DNA from: a virus
Virus record (IMG/VR): IMGVR_UViG_3300047378_000142
Coordinates: 1 to 28,902 of that record
Direction: 5' to 3' (one strand)
Length of the DNA: 28,902 bases
Of the stretch, positions 1 through 7,103 are shown piece after piece. The notes beneath the pieces were generated by a model, which made no database searches, was not told where the DNA came from, and saw only the letters and a list, made by a program, of their open reading frames with translations. Made by a program: the position numbers and the translations under genes. How positions within the stretch are numbered: position 1 is the stretch's first letter; each line of letters starts with the position of its first letter.

Positions 1-3000
1 CTTTCAGCATTTTGCTGATTTATCTTTTGTTTTCTTTCTATCTCAGCTTTTGAATCGCCTGTATCTACAGGTTCAATTGCAAACATATTAGAAAAAGATG
101 CCATATTTGAAGGGTCTTTAAACTGATTGTACAGGTAGTACATTTGATTTTGACTATATATCCTAGCCTGTTCACTTAAAGACTTTACTAAAGCTCTTTT
201 AGTAATACCGTTTGGATTATTGTCGTAATCTTCTGAAATTTTATTATATTTTTCTAGATTAATTACTATCTCATTATTTGCTTTTTTGAAATTGTTTATT
301 TTGTCAGTCCATTTCTTACCAAAAATTTCTTCTAGCTTTGCTTTTATAATAGACTCATTTTCCATTCTCCTCTGCTTGTAAAGTCTAGTAGCAGAGTCTA
401 TTCTATCTGCAACCAATTCCATAGCAACACCACCCATCATTTCTCCGGGAAGTTTAGATATTCTTGTCATTACATCAGGAAGGGAGTTATTAGAATTAAG
501 AGCTTCGTCAATTCTATCTGCTATTTTTGATAATGTTGTTTTAAAATTATTTATAACCTTTTTATTTTCAGCAGCTCTATTTTTTTCAATTCTTCTTTCT
601 TCTAATTTTTTCTTTTCTTCTGCCAACTCTTCCTGACTTTTGTCAGGGTTTAGGTCTACAGATACGCCTGTAATGTCCTCATAAAGTCTTTCAAATTCTA
701 CTCTATATTCCTCAGATTGTTTTTTTAGTATTTCGCTTAAATTACTTTTACCAATTGTTACAACACCATTAAATAAATCAACGGCTCTTTCTAGCATATC
801 TATTTTATTAATATCAGTATCTGACATTAAAATAGATTGATTGTAATTTATTGCTACATTAATAGCATCAATTTTTTGTTCATCTTCTTTTGTCTTATCT
901 AGAATTTTTTCTAACTCATTTAATTCATTTATTAATTTCTCCTGCTTAGCACCTATTTCTTCGGCAGTAACTGAATCATTGTCTTCAACTAAATTGTTTG
1001 TTATACCATCTATTAAAACTTTAGTTTCCGCATCAACCGTTTTTGCAACAGGTCTACCACTCTGAATTGCAATGTATTTTCCTTTTAATAAATTATTAAA
1101 TTGTTTTTTTAACGCCTTTACGTTTTCATTTACAGCAAAATCCAAAACCTCTTTTTGTAAGTTTATTAGATTTGTTTCATTTGCTATAGCTATATTATCT
1201 ATAAGTTCTTTAAATAATGTATTTTTATCTAAATTTAATGTTCGAGGAAGAACAGACCTCATAAAGTTCCTTAACTGAGACTTTGTTTTATTCAGGTCTA
1301 TCTCGGCTTCTTTCGCTGTTCTTATTCTTGTTTTTAATTTAACTATTTTTTCAAAAACAGTTTCGGTTGGCTTTATCTTGGAGTTTCTTTGGAACTCAAC
1401 TATCATCTTTGCTTGTTGTATCGATAGTGACTTTCTTTCTCCTGCTTCATTTTTAAATTCAGGCTGAGACTCAAGGTACTCAATAGTCTTGTCCATTATC
1501 TGCTGACTAGTGAGTATTGGTTTTCTTTTATCGTTCTTTCTAGTTTCCTTTAATCTATATTCTTCTGTTTTAAGTACAGCCTCGTCTATAGCAGCCGTTC
1601 TCTCTTTTAGCTTACTATCTCTAAAGTCTCTTACCTTTTCATTTATTTGATTAGGAGTTAATTTATTTTTTCGTTTTTTATTTCTAGCTTCTTCTTTAGC
1701 TCTGAACTCCCTTGCCTGAATCTCTATATCTTTCTTTTTTTGTATAGGTTCTTTTTGTTTTCTTTCAAACTCTTTTACTTTTTCATTAAGCTGTGTGTTT
1801 GTAAGTTTAGTTCGCTTCTTATTATTTTGTTCTAACTTTATTCTATATTTCTTTACTTTATCGTATAGCTTAAGACCTTCCTTTACGCCACCTTTCATAT
1901 TTGCAAAACTTTTTGGAAGTTCTTCAAAGTCAGAAACATTCATTTTTAATAATGCATCTACTTTCTTAGCAGCAAATTTTCTTACTCTAACTAAGTAGTC
2001 TTTAATTTCGTCATTAGTAAACCCACCAAACCTTGCCTCTGTAATAGTATCAATTAAATCCTTCTGCTCACGAGATGCAGGAGTGGTCTCAGTAGTTTTT
2101 ACTTTAGTAATTACAACACCACTCTTGCCAAACGAATTATTCTTTTTAACTATGGCATTGTCTCCTAATAGTTCTTGAGCATAATCAACAAGTTCATTCC
2201 CATCAAAACCTTTTTGGAATACATCTACTATACCCCCCTTGGTTTTTCTTTTGATTATATAATTTTTTTCTTCAGGACCTATCTCGAAATTTTTAGACTT
2301 TGCAATATCTCCTTTAAATGCACGAGAACTAATAACTGCCGTACCACCTTCGTTTAATTTATCGAAGATATCCTGTATGATAAAATCTCTAATATTTTTA
2401 GGCACAACATTTACAACATTAAGAGACACAATTCCATCATAACTCTTTTTGATGTCCTCTGATTTAGTATAAGTTACAGGTTTAGCTCCCTTCCATCTTT
2501 CAGGGTTTATGTCAAGAGACTCTACATCTCTATCTAAGACATTGCTCATTGCATCTGTTCCTAACCCTAGACCTGCACCGTAGTCTAACACATCGCCAAC
2601 AACACCTAATCCTTTTAATATACGAGCTGCCTTAATATAACTACCTTGCGTATTACCAACCTGAGTAGTCCCGGAAGCCTTAGATAGTGCTTCATCAACT
2701 TGCTCACGAGATGCAGGAGTGGTTACATCTCTTACCCCTGAGCCATAAGGAGCTACTCCTTGAGCTTGTTGAGACTTTCCTTTACCCTCGTATTTCTTAC
2801 GCATCTCTTCAGGCATAATTTCAAGAGCATCAACTTTAATGTCAGGAACGCCTATTACTTCCCCTTCTACTGTATTAGAATAAGTTGAGTGATTAGAGCC
2901 TTCACGAACACCCGTTGGTTTTAAAACCAACATTACATCATTTTGCTTAAAATCATTTTCTTTATAGAAACCGTCACGCAAACTTTCAAGGTCTGTGTAT

Positions 3001-6000
3001 CCATTTATGGAATTAACATATTTTGTAAATGCTGTATTTGGGGTAGCCTGAGAATTGTTTAGTGCTATTAAAAAAGGTTTTCTATCTGTAGTTTCTTTTA
3101 ATTCCTTCCAAGAGTTGTATTTTTCAAGAGTTTCTTTTATAACTTTTACCGGTTTTGTTTCTAATGCTTTAGTTTTAAAATCATTAAAATCCCCTAATTT
3201 AGATGTAATAAAATCATAAGCAGCTTTGTTAAATAATTTACTCACAGTTGGCGAGCCACTTATTATAAATATATAATCTGCTTTATCTATATTTCTCTGT
3301 ATGCCTTTAGCAGACATACTACTTGCCCAAATATCATTTGGTTTTTGATGAGCAAAAGAAGGACCTCCATCAATACCTGTTTCTTGATTAATACCCAATT
3401 GGTCTGCTACCCAAAACCATACCTTTTGTTTTTTTGCTGCTATATCTTCAAGTAGTTTATAGAAATCAAAACTTTTATCAGGAGTAACTAATGAATTTTC
3501 ATAACTTTCTTTAAACTGTAATTGACTTCTTTCTGAAGGAAGATTTATTTCGGTTGGAGTTCCTATTGGATTAGTTCCATTGTCTAATGTTTCAATATCT
3601 AAAACATCCTCTTCGGTAAGCTCCTCGCCTGTTCTAGTTTTTTGTGCTAGTGTATTTATTAAATCAATAACACTTTCATCTGTCTTACCAAAATCTTGTC
3701 CTAAATTTATACCGAATACTTTAGCCAAGTCTTTGAAGAACTGAATTACTTTATTTTTTGCAGGCTTAGATAGCTGCGTGTAATTAAATTCATTAGAAGA
3801 TAATAAACCAATAAGCTCAGCTACATACTCTTCTTGCTGTTGCTCTTGCAGCTCTCCTGTGTATTGTTTAGAGAAAGCATCTATTCGTTTTGCTAATTCA
3901 CTATTTTTTGGTAATGTTTTTTTAACAGACAGTACCATTTGGTTTGCTACTTTTTGAGCACGTTTATCTGTCTTTACTTTATCTAAAAATATAGCGTGGA
4001 ATATTTCGTGCGGTACTGTACTCGCTGTTGCTTTTTCAAGATTAATATGAATTGTAGAACCTCCTTCTTTTTTAAAATCAATACTACCTTTACCTTTTTT
4101 GTTCGTATACCTTTCAAACTCTTCTTGAGTTTCGTGTAATATAATTTGTGTGTTTGGAAGTAACTTAGCAATAGACTTAGCACCTTGCTTGGCTGCTGTT
4201 AAAACAATTTTTCTTGCTTTATTAATTTTTTCAGGAGCTAATTTATCTTTACCTTTATTATTTACAAATAAGTTTTCACTTATAGTTTCCCTACCTTCTT
4301 GCTCTTGGAAAAATACTTCGATGTCAGTAGGTTCTTGTTTTTCTTCAGTCTTTGGTTTCATCTCAGGTATAGATTCCTCTATCTCCTGTTCAGTTTCCGT
4401 GGTTTCTAAAATGTTCTCCAACTGTTTATTAACCTCGTCAAGTTGTCTTTGCTTTGATTTTACCAACTGAGGGTCTTTGCCTTCTATCTGTTCTGTTAGT
4501 TCTTGTTTTTGATACAATAACTCTAATGCAGCCTTTTGTTGTTGCTCTGTATACCCATCAGGTATTTGCTGAGCTGCTGCTTGTATTCTATTGAAATCTT
4601 TCTCTTCAGCCTTAGCCTGCTCTACTGTAAGCTCGCCTGATGCAATTCTTTGCTTCAGGTCTGTCATATACATATCTTTGTAGTTAGGGTCTTTCAGTAT
4701 AGATTTGAATAGGTCAAATTGTTCATTTGAAACCGTTCTTAATCTTTTACCTTTTATAGCAGATACACTAGCAGGTATTGTAGCCATTGTAAAACCACCT
4801 ACAGCTTCAGCTAAACCTGCTTCAAAAGATTGCTTTAACCAACCACCAATACTGTCAGGTGTGTTAAACATATCTTTTTCTTTTACCTGATTGTATATTT
4901 CTTTTACTCCCAACTCAACCAACTGTTGAGAAAAACCTGTTTCAAACTCAGCTAAAGCACCCGAGCCAACTATCAATGAACCACGAGCTGCTGCACTTTC
5001 CACCTCTTCAGCCACAAATCTTTGAAATGTCTTAGCCGTTGCTCCTTTTGGAACTTTTTTAAATACACGCAATAATAGATTTGAAAGGAAACCTCTTTGA
5101 GAAAGTACGTTCCTTAAACCTCTTTCTTCTAAATAAGCACTTGCTAATGCTATAGGAATAGTGATTAATTTTTTTTCATTCTCAGAAATGTTCTCAAACT
5201 CAGGGTTTTTTTCCATTTCTTCTTTCACATATCCTGTATTTGTTAAAAACAATCTAGCTCTTCTACTAAAAGGTCCCCCTCCAACAAAGGCAGGTAATGA
5301 CTGAGCTAAGCCATAAAGACCTTGTTTTATTATTCCTTTTTGTCTTTCTTGTTCAACAAACTCTTTTGATGCTTCAGGAGCATCTATAGGTATATAATCT
5401 AATACATCGTCAATTACATCATTAACACCCTCTAATAAAGTTTTTTGCTCTTCAGCATAGTCTGCTGTTTCAGAAAATCTACTTCGTGTTTTTGGTTTTA
5501 ATGTTTGTTCTAATTGAAAATAATCTGCATCACCACCAACAATACCTCTTCGATACCCTTTCTTTATGGTATCTATTAACTTTCTATTAGCTCTATCAAA
5601 AGGAGTTCCTGAGTCTTTTAAAGCTGAATATGCAGCAATGGATGCCTCGGTACTTTTTGTAGCTAATCCAAAAACCTTAAATAGATTTTTTACATACACC
5701 AAATCATTAGTGTCTCCTCCTAACTTTTTAATCAACTCCTCTTTGCTAAGCCCTTCTAAGTTTTCGTCTTTATCTACTAGCCCTTCATCTTTTGCGATTT
5801 TAGATATAGCTTTAACGTAGTCTTCTTCAGACATAGTTGCGTTCTCGTCTACATAAACATCTACATCGTGTGCCTGACTAATTAATTCAGTAGCCATTAA
5901 TGCAATACCTTTCCTAAATTCTTTAGCCATACCACCCAAAAAAGTACCTTGCTTTCCTTTCATTGTGGTGTATTCTCCTACCAATCTATCTAGCTCAGCT

Positions 6001-7094
6001 CCCTTTGATTTTAATTGCTCTTGTCTTTGGTCTATTGTTTTTTGCTCTGCTAATAAATTCTTTTGAGTTTCTTGAAAAGATAAATATTCTTTATAAAGCT
6101 CAGGGTCAGCTTGCAGTTGTTGGAAAGTTAACCCTTCAAATTTTTTATACGATTCGTTGTATTCAGCTATTCTCTTTATGTGCTCTTTTTCTTGCTTGTA
6201 AAATTTTTCTGTTTGAGCATTTAATACAGCTACAGCATCTTTAACTTTGCTTTCGTCTTTTATTTTGACCAACTGATTTGCAGACTTCAGTTCTGTCTTG
6301 TTTTCTCTAATAAAATTCCTAAGCTCTCTTGCACTCTCTTTAGAGTTTAATCCTAAAAAAGGGTCTAAGTTCACATATAGTTTTTTTCTATTAGCAGAAG
6401 TAACCACCATAGCATCTCCACCACCTGTTTCTTCAAATGTAAAACCATAACGCCCAAAATTATAATTCATTTCCGGAACTACAATCTCTTCTTGACTCTC
6501 AATTTTTTCATCATCAATAAGACTTAATGATTCTTGTAAGTCATCAAACTCTGACTTTCTTTCTGCTAGTATAGTGCCCTTATACGGGTCTCTTCTAGAT
6601 ATTGTTTCACCTGTTTGGGGAAGATATATAAGTTCATCTTCCTTGCTTTTTTCTCTAGCCATCCTAGAGAGTTCTTCAGGAGAAACATAGGGCTGCTCAG
6701 CTAACCTTTCTTCTGTAGTTAGCTCGGGTGATATTTTTGGAGTGGCTTCGTCTAGTCTTTGAACTTGCTCTTGAGATATAGAAGGCTCTGCTATTTGCTG
6801 CTCTGTTGCAGGTGCAACTTCAGGCTCAACAGCCATTGGGTCAAATATGCTCTCATCTTGTTGAGATACCGATAAACCATCTTCTGCCGGAGCTTGCTCT
6901 GTAATAGATTCCGTAACGACCTCTGTCTCCAAAGAAGGCTCTGATTCTTCTTTTTTTTTTACGCCAAATTTTTCCTTAAAATCTTTAGCATAATTAATAA
7001 CATCTTCTTGACTAGCTCCATTTTCTATCATTTTTCTGATATTGGAGTCTAATTGACTGAGTCTATCTTTAGTTAAGATTAATTCTTCTTCCAT
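1..7094 (-). CDS. Giant multidomain phage protein (zincin peptidase + methyltransferase), 3' end outside window
   Basis: An uninterrupted reading frame starts at ATG 7094 and is still open at the left edge, giving at least 2364 codons. In order I see: an acidic, probably disordered N-terminus (1-110); a long coiled coil (about 270-370); a hydrophobic helical region (about 595-770); a zincin peptidase with HEIFH at 1029-1033 and a downstream EEYVAE (1088-1093) that may supply the third zinc ligand; an unassigned globular region (about 1200-1440); a class I SAM methyltransferase core (about 1470-1660, motif I VLDYGAGLG from 1502); and three ~48-residue charged repeats (from 1750, 1797 and 1846). 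The rest is helical and charged. Giant proteins with several enzyme domains are known in phages as large polyvalent proteins, usually thought to be packaged and ejected with DNA. Its place at the end of the tail/cargo operon, 9 bases after the 620-aa gene, fits that. The substrates are unknown. No RNA polymerase motif is seen in the visible part. Confidence 0.85.
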   Translation of the reverse strand, partial: MEEELILTKDRLSQLDSNIRKMIENGASQEDVINYAKDFKEKFGVKKKEESEPSLETEVVTESITEQAPAEDGLSVSQQDESIFDPMAVEPEVAPATEQQIAEPSISQEQVQRLDEATPKISPELTTEERLAEQPYVSPEELSRMAREKSKEDELIYLPQTGETISRRDPYKGTILAERKSEFDDLQESLSLIDDEKIESQEEIVVPEMNYNFGRYGFTFEETGGGDAMVVTSANRKKLYVNLDPFLGLNSKESARELRNFIRENKTELKSANQLVKIKDESKVKDAVAVLNAQTEKFYKQEKEHIKRIAEYNESYKKFEGLTFQQLQADPELYKEYLSFQETQKNLLAEQKTIDQRQEQLKSKGAELDRLVGEYTTMKGKQGTFLGGMAKEFRKGIALMATELISQAHDVDVYVDENATMSEEDYVKAISKIAKDEGLVDKDENLEGLSKEELIKKLGGDTNDLVYVKNLFKVFGLATKSTEASIAAYSALKDSGTPFDRANRKLIDTIKKGYRRGIVGGDADYFQLEQTLKPKTRSRFSETADYAEEQKTLLEGVNDVIDDVLDYIPIDAPEASKEFVEQERQKGIIKQGLYGLAQSLPAFVGGGPFSRRARLFLTNTGYVKEEMEKNPEFENISENEKKLITIPIALASAYLEERGLRNVLSQRGFLSNLLLRVFKKVPKGATAKTFQRFVAEEVESAAARGSLIVGSGALAEFETGFSQQLVELGVKEIYNQVKEKDMFNTPDSIGGWLKQSFEAGLAEAVGGFTMATIPASVSAIKGKRLRTVSNEQFDLFKSILKDPNYKDMYMTDLKQRIASGELTVEQAKAEEKDFNRIQAAAQQIPDGYTEQQQKAALELLYQKQELTEQIEGKDPQLVKSKQRQLDEVNKQLENILETTETEQEIEESIPEMKPKTEEKQEPTDIEVFFQEQEGRETISENLFVNNKGKDKLAPEKINKARKIVLTAAKQGAKSIAKLLPNTQIILHETQEEFERYTNKKGKGSIDFKKEGGSTIHINLEKATASTVPHEIFHAIFLDKVKTDKRAQKVANQMVLSVKKTLPKNSELAKRIDAFSKQYTGELQEQQQEEYVAELIGLLSSNEFNYTQLSKPAKNKVIQFFKDLAKVFGINLGQDFGKTDESVIDLINTLAQKTRTGEELTEEDVLDIETLDNGTNPIGTPTEINLPSERSQLQFKESYENSLVTPDKSFDFYKLLEDIAAKKQKVWFWVADQLGINQETGIDGGPSFAHQKPNDIWASSMSAKGIQRNIDKADYIFIISGSPTVSKLFNKAAYDFITSKLGDFNDFKTKALETKPVKVIKETLEKYNSWKELKETTDRKPFLIALNNSQATPNTAFTKYVNSINGYTDLESLRDGFYKENDFKQNDVMLVLKPTGVREGSNHSTYSNTVEGEVIGVPDIKVDALEIMPEEMRKKYEGKGKSQQAQGVAPYGSGVRDVTTPASREQVDEALSKASGTTQVGNTQGSYIKAARILKGLGVVGDVLDYGAGLGLGTDAMSNVLDRDVESLDINPERWKGAKPVTYTKSEDIKKSYDGIVSLNVVNVVPKNIRDFIIQDIFDKLNEGGTAVISSRAFKGDIAKSKNFEIGPEEKNYIIKRKTKGGIVDVFQKGFDGNELVDYAQELLGDNAIVKKNNSFGKSGVVITKVKTTETTPASREQKDLIDTITEARFGGFTNDEIKDYLVRVRKFAAKKVDALLKMNVSDFEELPKSFANMKGGVKEGLKLYDKVKKYRIKLEQNNKKRTKLTNTQLNEKVKEFERKQKEPIQKKKDIEIQAREFRAKEEARNKKRKNKLTPNQINEKVRDFRDSKLKERTAAIDEAVLKTEEYRLKETRKNDKRKPILTSQQIMDKTIEYLESQPEFKNEAGERKSLSIQQAKMIVEFQRNSKIKPTETVFEKIVKLKTRIRTAKEAEIDLNKTKSQLRNFMRSVLPRTLNLDKNTLFKELIDNIAIANETNLINLQKEVLDFAVNENVKALKKQFNNLLKGKYIAIQSGRPVAKTVDAETKVLIDGITNNLVEDNDSVTAEEIGAKQEKLINELNELEKILDKTKEDEQKIDAINVAINYNQSILMSDTDINKIDMLERAVDLFNGVVTIGKSNLSEILKKQSEEYRVEFERLYEDITGVSVDLNPDKSQEELAEEKKKLEERRIEKNRAAENKKVINNFKTTLSKIADRIDEALNSNNSLPDVMTRISKLPGEMMGGVAMELVADRIDSATRLYKQRRMENESIIKAKLEEIFGKKWTDKINNFKKANNEIVINLEKYNKISEDYDNNPNGITKRALVKSLSEQARIYSQNQMYYLYNQFKDPSNMASFSNMFAIEPVDTGDSKAEIERKQKINQQNAE
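1480..1851 (-). repeat. Three tandem ~48-residue charged repeats within the giant protein
   Basis: Translated units begin at residues 1750, 1797 and 1846 of the giant protein (spacing 47 and 49). Each follows the pattern aromatic-R-x-K-x-E, then N-x-K-R, then L-T-x-x-Q-[IL], then K and an aromatic residue. The matching cores are LTNTQLNEKV, LTPNQINEKV and LTSQQIMDKT. The units have diverged at DNA level, so this is an old protein repeat. They are probably helical and highly charged. The function is unknown. Confidence 0.8.
2065..2087. repeat. 23-bp direct repeat, copy 1 (methyltransferase C-terminal boundary)
   Basis: These 23 bases are identical to 2701-2723. Read in frame on the minus strand they encode TTPASREQ at residues 1670-1677 of the giant protein. 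The copies start 636 bases (212 codons) apart, so the interval is in frame and contains the whole methyltransferase core. The flanking bases differ on both sides. Confidence 0.9.
2701..2723. repeat. 23-bp direct repeat, copy 2 (methyltransferase N-terminal boundary)
   Basis: Exact copy of 2065-2087, encoding TTPASREQ at residues 1458-1465 of the giant protein, just before the methyltransferase domain. Recombination between the two copies would cleanly delete the 212-residue module without shifting the frame. Confidence 0.9.
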
Positions 7095-7103
7095 TTTTTA
7101 AAT

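Noticed and set aside
4125-4150. LHETQEEFERY as a second zincin motif in the giant protein
   Set aside because: It reads HETQE, not HExxH, and lies upstream of the true HEIFH; it is probably a helix of the same domain.
3983-4183. 66-codon minus-strand frame overlapping the peptidase motif
   Set aside because: It is a shifted frame inside the giant gene; the Lys/Leu-rich low-complexity product has no support, while the main frame carries HEIFH.
4150-4470. 106-codon plus-strand frame opposite the giant gene
   Set aside because: It is antisense to a well-supported coding frame, with a Ser/Leu/Phe-rich composition typical of reverse-complement translation; no leader or domain.
4673-4680. Plus-strand TATCTTTG inside the giant gene as a promoter
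   Set aside because: It is antisense within a coding region with no plus-strand gene after it; such boxes arise by chance in A+T-rich DNA.
5841-5875. Acidic DVDVYVD stretch (about residue 405 of the giant protein) as an RNA polymerase catalytic motif
   Set aside because: crAss-like virion RNA polymerases have a DxDxD-type motif, but here the spacing is off and the surrounding conserved polymerase context is absent.
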